Source: Pacificibacter marinus (GTDB lineage Bacteria > Pseudomonadota > Alphaproteobacteria > Rhodobacterales > Rhodobacteraceae). Taken from it: DNA of 64,000 nt. This document shows, piece after piece, positions 46,194 to 55,533 of the stretch; within the stretch, counting starts at the first letter, position 1, and each line of letters starts with the position of its first letter. The notes under the pieces were generated by a model. That model did not search any database. It saw only the letters and a program-made list of their open reading frames with translations, and was not told the origin of the DNA. A program made the translations under genes and the position numbers. The stretch is from positions 186,001 to 250,000 of the forward strand of contig NZ_JAHKPK010000055.1 of assembly GCF_018860665.1 (NCBI RefSeq), given 5' to 3'.

Positions 46194-47993
46194 ATGACCG
46201 AGCTTAAAAACATCCGCAACTTTTCGATTGTTGCTCATATCGACCACGGCAAATCGACCTTGGCGGATCGGTTGATCCAGTCCACTCACACGGTTGCCGA
46301 CCGCGATATGAAATCGCAGATGTTGGACAGCATGGACATCGAACGCGAGCGGGGGATCACCATCAAGGCGAACTCTGTGCGTATCGAATACACCGCAGAC
46401 GATGGCGAACTGTATATTCTCAACCTCATCGACACCCCCGGTCACGTGGATTTCGCGTATGAAGTCTCACGTTCTATGCAGGCGGTTGAGGGGTCTTTGT
46501 TGGTCGTGGATGCCTCGCAAGGGGTTGAGGCGCAAACCTTGGCGAATGTCTATCACGCGTTGGATGCGGATCACGAAATCGTGCCTGTGCTCAACAAGGT
46601 CGACCTGCCCGCAGCAGACCCCGACCGCGTGCGCCAAAACATCGAAGACGTGATTGGCATCGACGCCTCTGACGCGCTGGAAATTTCCGCCAAGACAGGC
46701 ATCGGTATTCCGGCCGTTTTGGAAGCCATCGTTCACCGTCTGCCCGCCCCCAAAGGCGACCGCGATGCGCCCCTCAAAGCGATGCTGGTGGACAGTTGGT
46801 ACGACAGCTATCTCGGCGTTGTGGTGATGATCCGCGTGATCGATGGCACGATCAAAAAGGGCGACAAGATCAAGATGATGCAAACCGGCGCGCAATATGG
46901 CGTCGATAAGCTTTCCGTGCTCAAACCCCAGATGGTCGATATCCCCGAACTTGGCCCTGGCGAAATCGGCATTTTTACCGCCTCGATCAAACAGGTGCGC
47001 GACACTCGGGTGGGCGATACGATCACCCATGACAAGAAACCCTGCGCCGCCGCCTTGCCGGGCTTTAAACCTGCGCAGCCAGTGGTGTTCTGTGGCCTGT
47101 TCCCTGTGGACAGCGCCGAATTCGAAGACCTGCGCAATGCCATCGAAAAGCTGGCGCTGAATGACGCGTCTTTCAGTTCCGAAATGGAAACCTCTGCCGC
47201 GCTTGGCTTTGGCTTTCGCTGTGGCTTTCTTGGCCTGTTGCACCTCGAGGTCATCCGCGACCGTCTAGAACGCGAATATGACATTGATCTCATCACCACA
47301 GCCCCTTCGGTGATCTATCATGTGCACATGCGTGACGGTTCTATGATCGAGCTGCACAACCCCGCTGACATGCCCGACCTTACCCATGTGGAACATATCG
47401 AAGAGCCGCGCATCAAGGCCACGATCATGGTGCCTGATGAATACTTGGGCGATGTGCTGAAACTTTGCCAAGATCGTCGCGGTGTGCAAATCGATCTGAC
47501 ATACGCAGGCACCCGCGCTATGGTTGTCTATGACCTCCCGCTGAATGAAGTGGTGTTCGATTTCTATGATCGTCTAAAATCCGTAACAAAAGGTTACGCC
47601 TCTTTCGATTATGTCATGACCGGCTACCAACAAGACGAATTGGTGAAAATGTCCATCCTCGTCAACGATGAACCCGTCGATGCCCTGTCCACCATGGTCC
47701 ACCGTCACCGCGCCGAAGCGCGTGGACGCGGCATGTGTGAAAAGCTCAAAGAACTCATTCCGCGGCACATGTTCAAAATCCCTATTCAGGCAGCTATCGG
47801 CGGCAAAGTCATCGCCCGCGAGACCCTAGCAGCCCTGCGCAAAGACGTGACCGCCAAATGTTACGGCGGCGACGCGACGCGTAAGAAAAAGCTGCTGGAG
47901 AAGCAGAAGAAGGGTAAGAAAAAGATGCGCCAATTCGGCCGTGTGGAGATCCCGCAGCAGGCGTTTATTAACGCCTTGAAAATGGACGATTGA
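46194..47993 (+). CDS. lepA: Elongation factor 4 (back-translocase)
   Basis: A 599-residue ribosome-associated GTPase that acts on stalled or mispositioned ribosomes. GTP loops: AHIDHGKST (G1), ERGITIK (G2), DTPGHVD (G3) and NKVDLP (G4). The EF4-specific C-terminal domain is present ([23 protein letters not shown]). The length equals E. coli LepA. It is flanked on both sides by AT-rich orphan genes, and its stop codon lies inside a 12-bp hairpin. Confidence 0.97.
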   Translation: MTELKNIRNFSIVAHIDHGKSTLADRLIQSTHTVADRDMKSQMLDSMDIERERGITIKANSVRIEYTADDGELYILNLIDTPGHVDFAYEVSRSMQAVEGSLLVVDASQGVEAQTLANVYHALDADHEIVPVLNKVDLPAADPDRVRQNIEDVIGIDASDALEISAKTGIGIPAVLEAIVHRLPAPKGDRDAPLKAMLVDSWYDSYLGVVVMIRVIDGTIKKGDKIKMMQTGAQYGVDKLSVLKPQMVDIPELGPGEIGIFTASIKQVRDTRVGDTITHDKKPCAAALPGFKPAQPVVFCGLFPVDSAEFEDLRNAIEKLALNDASFSSEMETSAALGFGFRCGFLGLLHLEVIRDRLEREYDIDLITTAPSVIYHVHMRDGSMIELHNPADMPDLTHVEHIEEPRIKATIMVPDEYLGDVLKLCQDRRGVQIDLTYAGTRAMVVYDLPLNEVVFDFYDRLKSVTKGYASFDYVMTGYQQDELVKMSILVNDEPVDALSTMVHRHRAEARGRGMCEKLKELIPRHMFKIPIQAAIGGKVIARETLAALRKDVTAKCYGGDATRKKKLLEKQKKGKKKMRQFGRVEIPQQAFINALKMDD

Positions 47994-48013
47994 ACCGCTG
48001 CGCGGTTCAATCG
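47987..48013 (+). repeat. 12-bp hairpin spanning the lepA stop codon
   Basis: CGATTGAACCGC (47987-47998) pairs perfectly with GCGGTTCAATCG (48002-48013) around TGC; the TGA stop of lepA lies in the left arm. No T-run follows, so it may protect the mRNA 3' end or be a weak terminator. Compare the hairpin over the rimO stop codon. Confidence 0.75.
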
Positions 48014-48108
48014 ATTAAAAAGTTCCGCTTGTGCGGGGCTTACCCGACTGAATTAATGATGGCAAAAAAAAAGTAAATTTTCAAACCCCATAGTTGTGCG
48101 AGCGTGTA

Positions 48109-49371
48109 ATGATGGAAAAAATTGATTCAAAGGCACTTACAGAAATTGAGCAGAAGCTGGCGACCTTCTTTGATAATAATCCATGGTCAAAGATCACCTG
48201 CGACCAAGGGAAATACGTAGTTGAAGAACCGTGGGGTGATACAACATTAGCTGTATTTATCCCAGAAAGTGATCCAGAAGACGCGTTCGACACCCTCAAT
48301 AGCATTACTTTACCGCGCGAATTTTCAGCCATTTTTCACAATGAGAGCCAGACTCTTGAGGTCTTGTGGACTTCGCTCAAGCTTGGAGCTGTAGGACGCA
48401 GCGTAGCTGAACGTAAATTTGAGATATTCTGGAAGAATAAATACCGTGTTTGTGAATTCAAAGAGTCCTCAAGCGAGTTGAAGATATTTTCGAAAATATG
48501 CAGACCAATTCGTGCTGAAAATGATACTAATCACCGAAATATTTTTTCGTTTAACCTTTATAACGAAACTGGGGCGGTAGATTTCTTGGATGTGCCGCGG
48601 TCCTTTTTCTTAGATTGTTCTGATCTGGCAGAAGATGAAAGGCTTGAGTTTGTAAGGCACCTAAACGCCTATATGCTTTACTTTGACCGAAAGTCGCCGC
48701 GGATATTGATTCACGCTGTTACTCCAACAAAATTCGAGCCTATGCCTCGATCGCCAAATGGCGACTTTCCCGACAAAATTGTTACTCGGAAAATCGATGA
48801 CAATTTGATTGCGTTGTGGACCGAAGCTTTTAGTGAAGAAGACACATTTATGAAGTTCTTGCTGCTCTACAGGGTGGTGGAGTTTTCTGGATTGGGATAC
48901 TTTGATGGGGAAACGCTAAAAGCATTTAGGCGCGTTCTGAGCGATCCAGCACTGCCTAGTAAAGTGGATCAGTCAGCGCGTGCGCTTGCAGGTATATTTA
49001 ACAGCTCCAAGGACATCGATCAGATAGCTCGAATGCAAGCTATGATTGAGGCAAAGGTCGACTTGCAAAAGCTTTGGTGTGTTGTTGAGCCGAACAAAGA
49101 AGTTTTTTGCGATGACTTTGTCTTTGATGGCGGCTTCACTTTGAAGCGATTAATCTCTGGTAAATGCGAATTTGAGAACTGGAAGCCCAATGCTGTAAGA
49201 AATACATTTGATAGGTTGCGAGGGTTGCGGAACGCCCTGTCTCATGGAGCTGATAACAATAGTAGAGGGACTATTAAGCCATCGCGAGAAAACGCCCAAA
49301 ACTTATTACCTTGGCTTAACCTCTTGGAAACTATATCCGCGGAAGTTATATTCCTAGACAACGTAGACTGA
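48109..49371 (+). CDS. Orphan protein with C-terminal HEPN motif, AT-rich
   Basis: About 420 residues. The N-terminal 220 residues are mixed alpha-beta and unrecognised. The C-terminal half is helical and contains LRGLRNALSHG (R374-N-A-L-S-H379), the RX4H signature of HEPN domains in a context like ApeA/MauJ-type proteins, where it is part of an RNase active site. A single-gene abortive-infection role is possible but inferred. Starts: ATG at 48109 or 48112, or GTG at 48094. A terminator follows at 49426. A+T content is higher than in lepA. No partner gene; the Phd antitoxin nearby is convergent and not an obvious mate. Confidence 0.65.
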   Translation: MMEKIDSKALTEIEQKLATFFDNNPWSKITCDQGKYVVEEPWGDTTLAVFIPESDPEDAFDTLNSITLPREFSAIFHNESQTLEVLWTSLKLGAVGRSVAERKFEIFWKNKYRVCEFKESSSELKIFSKICRPIRAENDTNHRNIFSFNLYNETGAVDFLDVPRSFFLDCSDLAEDERLEFVRHLNAYMLYFDRKSPRILIHAVTPTKFEPMPRSPNGDFPDKIVTRKIDDNLIALWTEAFSEEDTFMKFLLLYRVVEFSGLGYFDGETLKAFRRVLSDPALPSKVDQSARALAGIFNSSKDIDQIARMQAMIEAKVDLQKLWCVVEPNKEVFCDDFVFDGGFTLKRLISGKCEFENWKPNAVRNTFDRLRGLRNALSHGADNNSRGTIKPSRENAQNLLPWLNLLETISAEVIFLDNVD

Positions 49372-49425
49372 ATTGATTCGGAGTTTTGATCATGAGTGGC
49401 ACTGAATAATCCTAATTTTATGAAA

Positions 49426-49451
49426 AGGGGCGCTGTTGCGCCTCTTTTTTT
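49426..49451 (+). terminator. Rho-independent terminator of the HEPN-motif gene
   Basis: AGGGGCGC pairs with GCGCCTCT around TGTT (one G-T pair), followed by a run of T. About 55 nt after the stop. Confidence 0.85.
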
Positions 49452-49490
49452 GTGAATATCGTGTTTGCTGCCGCAAACCCGTTCGCGTCT

Positions 49491-49513
49491 AAAACGCCAC
49501 CCCATGGCGTTTT
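49491..49513 (-). terminator. Terminator of the Phd-type gene
   Basis: AAAACGCCA (49491-49499) and TGGCGTTTT (49505-49513) pair around CCCCA, ending one base from the stop codon of the minus-strand gene at 49514. Symmetric A/T edges allow action in both directions. Confidence 0.8.
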
Positions 49514-49858
49514 TTAACGACGCTCATGCAACGACCGCACCCAAGACCAGAATGAGTTCCACCGTTCATCCAACCCCAAAGCCCGATACGCCTCGCGGTC
49601 GGCTTGCTCTTGCGCCAACTCAACTTTCACTTCGGGATGGTCTTGCCCCACGCGGCGGCCGGTTTTGGGGTCTGCTGGCCCGTCGAGCTCGTCGGAAATC
49701 GCCTCCCAGATGCGAAACAGATCGTCAAAGCTGATCAGGGCGGCCCGTGCCTGCCCATAGCGTTTCACGATCACCTGCGCTTGGCCTGTTTCCACCTTGT
49801 CCAACAGCTCGGTCAGGCGTGGGCGAAAGTCGGTGGTTTTGACGGTGATATACTCCAT
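49514..49858 (-). CDS. Phd/YefM-type antitoxin, no toxin nearby
   Basis: A 114-residue protein whose first 50 residues match the Phd/YefM antitoxin fold: MEYITVKTTDFRPRLTELLDKV, then GQAQVIVKRYGQARAALISFDDL. This N-terminal part binds DNA and the longer C-terminal tail usually covers a toxin. No RelE, YoeB, Doc or other toxin frame is found adjacent on either side, so it is orphan here. AAGGGG lies about ten bases before the ATG at 49858. Convergent with the HEPN-motif gene. Confidence 0.8.
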   Translation of the reverse strand: MEYITVKTTDFRPRLTELLDKVETGQAQVIVKRYGQARAALISFDDLFRIWEAISDELDGPADPKTGRRVGQDHPEVKVELAQEQADREAYRALGLDERWNSFWSWVRSLHERR

Positions 49859-50006
49859 AGCGAAAATCCCCTTAAAAATCTTGCAAACATGTAAAGTGGT
49901 CAGGGGCAAAAGCGTTAAACTTTTGCAACCTTGCGCCTTAGAGTCTGTCAAAACTTTAAAAGAATGTTCACCACAGCGCGCTAAGCCTGCTTTGCGTGTT
50001 TGGACG

Positions 50007-50783
50007 CTAGTCGTCGTAGCGCGACAACCAAGCTGTCAATGCGGCTTCAAATTCTCGTGGTTTTTCGGCGTGCAACCAATGTCCTGTGTCAGGTAATGAG
50101 GCAAATTTAGCCTTTGGAAACAAATCCTTCGTCGCGGCGCGATGGTCGCGTGACACATAAGAGCTTTCCGCGCCTGATAAAAAGAACGTGTCTTTGTCGA
50201 AAACGCTGGTGATATCATCAGGCCATCCGACGATTTTGGGCATTTCATCTTCCAAAACCTGCAAGTTCAGTAGCCAGCTTTTGTCTTTAACAACAAGGCT
50301 TTGCAGTAAAAATGCCCGCACACCTGCATCGAAAACATCCGCAGCCAGCAATGCATCCGCATCGGATCGCTTTTCAACCTTGGACAGATCCAAGGCCTGC
50401 ATCGCATCGATCAATGGCTTGTTTGTGTGCTCATAAGCAACCGGTGAAATATCCGCGACAATCAGTGACTTAACCAGTTCGGGATGGGTCAAGGCCAACA
50501 TCATCGTGGCTTTGCCGCCCATGGAATGCCCCAAAACATGGGTGCCATCTGGTGCGCCATATGCATGCAGAACCTCAGCCAGATCATCGGCCAAGTCCGT
50601 GTAAGACATTGAATCGGCGCGAAAACTTGTGCCGTGATTGCGCATATCGACCGCGATCACTTGGCGATCATGGGACATCCGTTTGGCGATCACACCCCAG
50701 TTGCGCGCAGAGCCGAAAAGGCCATGCACGATCAAAAGAGGCGTTTTTTCAGTGGCTTGGCCAGTTATGACGGTGTTCAACAT
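50007..50783 (-). CDS. Alpha/beta hydrolase (YbfF-like esterase)
   Basis: A 258-residue alpha/beta hydrolase. VHGLFGSARNWG near residue 20 forms the oxyanion region, GHSMGG (Ser near residue 91) is the nucleophile elbow, and TGHWLHAEKP supplies the catalytic His near the C-terminus, as in YbfF-type esterases. The substrate is unknown. ATG at 50783 is preferred over one five codons upstream. Divergent from the small membrane protein gene at 50836. Confidence 0.92.
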   Translation of the reverse strand: MLNTVITGQATEKTPLLIVHGLFGSARNWGVIAKRMSHDRQVIAVDMRNHGTSFRADSMSYTDLADDLAEVLHAYGAPDGTHVLGHSMGGKATMMLALTHPELVKSLIVADISPVAYEHTNKPLIDAMQALDLSKVEKRSDADALLAADVFDAGVRAFLLQSLVVKDKSWLLNLQVLEDEMPKIVGWPDDITSVFDKDTFFLSGAESSYVSRDHRAATKDLFPKAKFASLPDTGHWLHAEKPREFEAALTAWLSRYDD

Positions 50784-50835
50784 AACAGAGTGATACAAGC
50801 TTGGCGGCGCGGCGAAAACCCCTTAAAACACACTT

Positions 50836-51207
50836 ATGGAAAACAGTATTCATCAAAAATCCGAACAGCTTGCCACGCTCATATCCGAGCGATTGGGCAT
50901 TCATACGGGAAACGGATTTGAGGCGAAATTACACAAAGCAGGACGTGCGCTGCCCCGTTGGGCGCGGCGGGATGGCAAGCTGATTGTCGAGGCTATAGCC
51001 TTGGAAACACATCCGAAATTGGCACGAACCATCAATCGAAAACCCGTCGATCGCGCCATTAAAAGCCTCACTGTTCATTTGGAAAGCATTGATCCGTTTA
51101 AACGCCGTATGGGACGTTTTTTGGATTTCCTCGCGGTTTTGGTTGTGATCAGTTTTGCGATCTTTGGGGCTATTGTTGCGATTATGGTTTGGCGCGGGCT
51201 GCTTTGA
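50836..51207 (+). CDS. Small membrane protein of unknown function
   Basis: A 123-residue protein: residues 1-85 are basic and helical (RALPRWARRDGKLIVEAIALETHPKLARTI), and a single C-terminal TM helix spans about residues 97-118. I believe it is conserved in Rhodobacteraceae but know no function; it probably faces the cytoplasm, anchored at its C-terminus. It converges with glyA. Confidence 0.75.
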   Translation: MENSIHQKSEQLATLISERLGIHTGNGFEAKLHKAGRALPRWARRDGKLIVEAIALETHPKLARTINRKPVDRAIKSLTVHLESIDPFKRRMGRFLDFLAVLVVISFAIFGAIVAIMVWRGLL

Positions 51208-51254
51208 GGCGCTTGAGGGCGTTTTGCCCTTTGGTTAACCCGCAGGTTTACCAC

Positions 51255-51281
51255 AAAAAAAAGAGGCCCTAAGGCCCCTTT
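51255..51281 (-). terminator. Rho-independent terminator of glyA
   Basis: On the minus strand AGGGGCC pairs with GGCCTCT around TTAG (one G-T pair) and is followed by eight T. Confidence 0.88.
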
Positions 51282-51301
51282 AGTATTATTAAATCAACGC
51301 T

Positions 51302-52597
51302 TTACAGGTTTGGGTAAAGTGGGAATTTTTCTGCCAATGCTTCGACCTTGGCACGTACATCGGCTTCGACCTCTGCATTGCCATCTTCGCCATTGGCCGC
51401 CAGACCATCTACAACTTCGACGATCCAATCCGCGATAAGACGGAATTCAGCTTCGCCAAAGCCACGTGTTGTGCCCGCAGGGGTGCCAAGACGCACGCCA
51501 GAGGTGATCATCGGTGGCTCTGGATCGAAGGGGATACCGTTTTTATTACAGGTGATGTGAGCGCGCTCAAGGGCGGCCTCGGTGATCTTGCCGTTCACGC
51601 CTTTGGGGCGCAGATCGACCAACAATACATGAGTATCTGTGCCGCCAGTGACGATATCAAGGCCACCTTTCATCAGCTGGTCAGACAGTGCTTGCGCGTT
51701 GACGATCACCTGTTTGGCATAAGCTTTAAACTCAGGGCGCAAGGCTTCACCAAAGGCAACCGCTTTGGCTGCGATCACATGCATCAAAGGGCCACCTTGG
51801 ATGCCGGGGAAGATGGCGGAGTTGACCTTTTTGGCGATCTCAACATCGTTTGTCAGGATCATACCGCCACGTGGGCCGCGCAAAGTTTTGTGGGTCGTTG
51901 TCGTCGCAACATCTGCATAAGGGAATGGTGACGGGTGCTGACCGCCAGCGACGAGGCCCGCAAAGTGCGCCATATCGACCATGAGGATCGCGCCAACAGA
52001 ATCAGCGATCTCGCGGAATTTTTTGAAATCAACCTGACGTGGGATGGCAGAGCCGCCAGCAACGATGAGCTTTGGTTTGTGCTCATTGGCCAGTTCTTGG
52101 ATCTGGTCGTAATCGATGCGTTGGTCTTGCATGCGCACGCCGTATTGGATGGCGTTGAACCACTTGCCAGATTGGTTTGGCTTGGCGCCGTGGGTCAAGT
52201 GACCACCTGCATCGAGCGACATGCCGAGGATCGTATCACCGGGCTGCAAGAGCGCTGTAAAGACGCCTTGGTTGGCCTGTGAGCCGGAATTTGGCTGAAC
52301 ATTCACATACTTAACGTCAAACAGCTCTTTCGCGCGATCGCGTGCGAGGTTTTCTGCGATGTCCACATATTGGCAACCGCCATAGTAACGACGGCCTGGG
52401 TAGCCTTCGGCGTATTTGTTGGTGAGCACTGAGCCTTGAGCTTCCATGACGGCGGCAGAGACGATGTTCTCAGACGCGATCAATTCGATTTCATTGCGCT
52501 GACGGCTAAGCTCTTTTTGCATTGAGCCGAACAGTTCAGGGTCGCGGGAAGACAGGCTTTCAGTGAAAAAACCGGCGTCACGTACATTGGTTGTCAT
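51302..52597 (-). CDS. glyA: Serine hydroxymethyltransferase
   Basis: PLP enzyme interconverting serine and glycine with tetrahydrofolate, main source of one-carbon units. The 431-residue length fits. [15 protein letters not shown]-like motif, [13 protein letters not shown], and the PLP-lysine in [14 protein letters not shown] are visible. AAGGAG precedes the ATG. I looked for a riboswitch in the 262-bp divergent region to nadK and saw none. Confidence 0.97.
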   Translation of the reverse strand: MTTNVRDAGFFTESLSSRDPELFGSMQKELSRQRNEIELIASENIVSAAVMEAQGSVLTNKYAEGYPGRRYYGGCQYVDIAENLARDRAKELFDVKYVNVQPNSGSQANQGVFTALLQPGDTILGMSLDAGGHLTHGAKPNQSGKWFNAIQYGVRMQDQRIDYDQIQELANEHKPKLIVAGGSAIPRQVDFKKFREIADSVGAILMVDMAHFAGLVAGGQHPSPFPYADVATTTTHKTLRGPRGGMILTNDVEIAKKVNSAIFPGIQGGPLMHVIAAKAVAFGEALRPEFKAYAKQVIVNAQALSDQLMKGGLDIVTGGTDTHVLLVDLRPKGVNGKITEAALERAHITCNKNGIPFDPEPPMITSGVRLGTPAGTTRGFGEAEFRLIADWIVEVVDGLAANGEDGNAEVEADVRAKVEALAEKFPLYPNL

Positions 52598-52859
52598 GGT
52601 GTGCTCCTTGGCAGCAGGGGAGTGTTGCCGCGTGTTTAGCCAAATCGTTACACTTGGGAAACCCTCGTCGTGTGCATAATGATGATGAAAGCGCAGTTAG
52701 ATGTGGAATGGCGCAAAGTTTTATGAGGTGTCGTTGCACTGACTTGCGATAAAGTTGATCTCGTTTCGAAAAACGCGTGAATTCCGTGCCGTGATTTGTT
52801 ACCCACGGCTGTGCCCTGTTAGGATCCTTTACAGGTGCGATGAGATCGGACATTAAACT

Positions 52860-53618
52860 ATGGTCAAAATAGCCCTCGTTGCCAGTGACGCGCAAATCGC
52901 GCAACGCGCTTTGGAGCGTCTGACAGCGCAATATTCGAGCGTCCCAGCGGAAGGCGCGGATTTGATCGTGGCCTTGGGCGGCGATGGGTTTATGTTGCAA
53001 ACCCTGCACAGCACGATGCATTTGGATACGCCTGTTTACGGGATGAATTGCGGCACCGTCGGGTTTTTGATGAACGAGTTTCGCGAAAATGATCTGATTG
53101 ATCGTCTAACTGTCGCCGAAGAAGAAGTGATCCATCCCTTGTCGATGGTCGCTAAAGACGGTGACGGCGTGCAACATAACATGTTGGCGATCAACGAGGT
53201 GTCTTTGCTGCGTGCCGGTCCACAAGCCGCCAAGCTACGGGTCTCTGTTGATGGCAAGGTGCGGATGGATGAACTTGTGTGTGATGGCGCACTTTTGGCC
53301 ACGCCTGCTGGATCAACGGCGTATAACTATTCGGCGCGGGGGCCGATTTTGCCCATTGGATCAGATGTTTTGGCGCTCACTGCCTTGGCGGCGTTTCGTC
53401 CGCGCCGTTGGCGTGGGGCTTTGCTGCCCAATACCGCTAAGGTGCGTTTCGATGTGCTCGAGCGCAGCAAGCGCCCTGTGATGGCGGATGCAGACAGTCG
53501 ATCTGTGCGCAATGTGGATTGGGTCGAAATCACGTCCGTGCCCAGCGTCAAACACCGTATTTTGTTTGATCCGGGTCATGGCCTTGAAGAACGGCTTTTG
53601 ACAGAGCAGTTCGTTTGA
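52860..53618 (+). CDS. nadK: NAD kinase
   Basis: Phosphorylates NAD to NADP. The 252-residue protein has the catalytic GGDG motif (LIVALGGDGFMLQ), the NCGTVGFLMNEF segment, and the TPAGSTAYNYSARGPILPIG motif typical of the family; the length is that of short bacterial NadK. Divergent from glyA and converging with the response regulator gene. Confidence 0.95.
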   Translation: MVKIALVASDAQIAQRALERLTAQYSSVPAEGADLIVALGGDGFMLQTLHSTMHLDTPVYGMNCGTVGFLMNEFRENDLIDRLTVAEEEVIHPLSMVAKDGDGVQHNMLAINEVSLLRAGPQAAKLRVSVDGKVRMDELVCDGALLATPAGSTAYNYSARGPILPIGSDVLALTALAAFRPRRWRGALLPNTAKVRFDVLERSKRPVMADADSRSVRNVDWVEITSVPSVKHRILFDPGHGLEERLLTEQFV

Positions 53619-53668
53619 ATTGATTGTGCTGGTCTCAACAAGAGTGTCTTGGTTGTTGCAACCATAGG

Positions 53669-55075
53669 TTAGGGGATGTCGGATTTACGTGATCCGCGTG
53701 CAGGGCGTCCCCATGTTTCCAGCTTTCTGTAGATCGTTGACGGAGATACGCCCAAGGATTTGGAGGCCAGTGGAATGGAACCGCCAGCGCGTGCAATCGC
53801 GATTTCGATGATTTCGCGCTCGATCTCGGCCAAGGTCTTGCCTTGGATATACTCTAAAAGATCGACCTGAGTGTGGCGTTTCTCTTCGGTGCCTTCCTGC
53901 ATTAAGTGCATGTTTTGCATTTGATGGGGCATATGTCGCAGGTCTATGGATTGATCATTGCTGACGACCACAGAATGCCACAGCAGATTCATCAATTCGC
54001 GAATGTTGCCTGGCCAACTGTAGCTTAGAAACAGCGCCTTTACCTCTTGAGACAGCAAGCGGGCAGGGCGTTTCTCTTTGGTGGCATATCGGATCACCAT
54101 CGCTTCAGCGATTTCGATGACATCCATCCCGCGGTCGCGCAAAGGTGGCAGATGAAGTGGCACGACGTTCAAGCGATAGTAGAGGTCGGCTCTGAATTGG
54201 CCCGATTTGACCTGTTCCAACGGATCTTTTGACGAGGTGCAGATGATGCGAATTTTCACATCGCGCGGCGTGCTTGCACCGTGAGGCGTGACGCTTGAGG
54301 TCTGTAACAATTGTAGCAATTGCGCCTGTGCCGATGCATCCAATTCGCAGACTTCGTCTAAAAACAATGTGCCGCCCTGAGCTTGCTCTGCAGCGCCAAC
54401 TTTCTCTACGTCATATCCTGGCAAAGCACCTGCACTATGGCCGAAAATTTCAACCCCAGAGTATCCGTCTGCCATCGCACTACAATTGACGGGAACGAAT
54501 GGCCCGTCTGAAACTGTCGATAAGGCATGTGTCGCCTCAGCGCATTGTGCCTTTCCTGTTCCGTTTTCACCGGTGATAAATACGGGGGCTACGGATCCAG
54601 CAACAGCCCTGATCGTTGCATAAACGGTTTTCATCGCATCGCTTGAGCCGATCAATCCACCCAGAGGGGGCGCGTCCTGCGTCATATGCTTTGGATCGAT
54701 CGAATGATTGCGATCCGAGCGTGCATTGGTCACGGCGTTGAACAAGGTTTGAGGGTCTACAGGTTTGATAAGAAAATCAAAGACACCCAATCGCATAGCC
54801 TGAATCGCCCGATCAACTGATGCGTGAGCTGTGACGACGATTGATCTGATGTTTGGATTTTGTTCATGCAAAGCCGCAATTAAATCATTGCCGGTTCCAT
54901 CTGGCAGAACCAGATCTACCAATGCGATGCTGGGCCTGTGCTGGATCGCAAGAGCTACTGCTTCAGCCTTTGAACGCGCGCAGACTGTTCTAAATCCAGC
55001 ATCGTTCAAAGCCGAATTGAACAGCGTCAGTTGAATTTCATTATCGTCGACGATTAAAATCGGAGTGTGCGGCAT
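53669..55075 (-). CDS. NtrC-type response regulator with degenerate GAFTGA loop
   Basis: A 468-residue three-domain regulator: receiver (residues 1-120, phosphoacceptor Asp54 in ALVDLVLPDG, Lys104 in LIKP), AAA+ domain (about 138-370), and a Fis-type helix-turn-helix (about 425-455, ASKSLGVSPSTIYRKL). Walker A is GENGTGKA, Walker B GGTLFLDEV. The sigma54-contact loop, normally GAFTGA, reads GALPGY at 216-221, so sigma54 activation is doubtful, as in some Rhodobacter NtrC-like proteins that work with sigma70. No kinase is adjacent. Confidence 0.92.
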   Translation of the reverse strand: MPHTPILIVDDNEIQLTLFNSALNDAGFRTVCARSKAEAVALAIQHRPSIALVDLVLPDGTGNDLIAALHEQNPNIRSIVVTAHASVDRAIQAMRLGVFDFLIKPVDPQTLFNAVTNARSDRNHSIDPKHMTQDAPPLGGLIGSSDAMKTVYATIRAVAGSVAPVFITGENGTGKAQCAEATHALSTVSDGPFVPVNCSAMADGYSGVEIFGHSAGALPGYDVEKVGAAEQAQGGTLFLDEVCELDASAQAQLLQLLQTSSVTPHGASTPRDVKIRIICTSSKDPLEQVKSGQFRADLYYRLNVVPLHLPPLRDRGMDVIEIAEAMVIRYATKEKRPARLLSQEVKALFLSYSWPGNIRELMNLLWHSVVVSNDQSIDLRHMPHQMQNMHLMQEGTEEKRHTQVDLLEYIQGKTLAEIEREIIEIAIARAGGSIPLASKSLGVSPSTIYRKLETWGRPARGSRKSDIP

Positions 55076-55533
55076 TCCAACCTATTTCTTATCTGTGAGT
55101 AAATGAATTGTTTTTATAATATGTTAAGCATCTTGGCTCAGTGTGACCAAAAGCGCAATGATCTCTGATCTTGTGCCGTATACGGTCATGCAACGATCTG
55201 TTTCGGGTGTTGTCATTGGCATGAGGCTCAATCTTGCCGCCTTTGGTATGGCGCGCGGCTTTGGGCATTTTTGAATAGATTTGGTCCAAAGCCAAAACGT
55301 AGATGTGAAGGTTTTCAGGCAGGGAACGGGGCCGCAATGAATACAAGATCTGCGCCTGTTGCTGCGATAACATTACTCCACCTCTTTAACTGTCCCTTGA
55401 TCGTGCTCTCAATTCAGCGGGATCAACCATCGACAAACGCACCTCGCTATGGGCGCACTGTAATGGCAGACCTTATGGTTAATTTTATGTTAACCCGTTG
55501 GCCGCTCAGAAACAGGAAATCTTAGGTAAAAAT
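55076..55533. other. Intergenic region between response regulator and prpE
   Basis: A 458-bp gap. A 94-codon minus frame (55089-55373) and an 84-codon plus frame (55271-55525) have no recognisable motif, so I do not call either a gene. Upstream of the minus-strand regulator it should hold that gene's promoter. Confidence 0.5.

Noticed and set aside
52598-52859. Possible riboswitch upstream of glyA
   Set aside because: No glycine, SAM or THF aptamer signature could be recognised in the 262 bases.
55089-55373. 94-codon minus frame between the response regulator and prpE
   Set aside because: No motif and no ribosome site; overlaps the probable regulator promoter.
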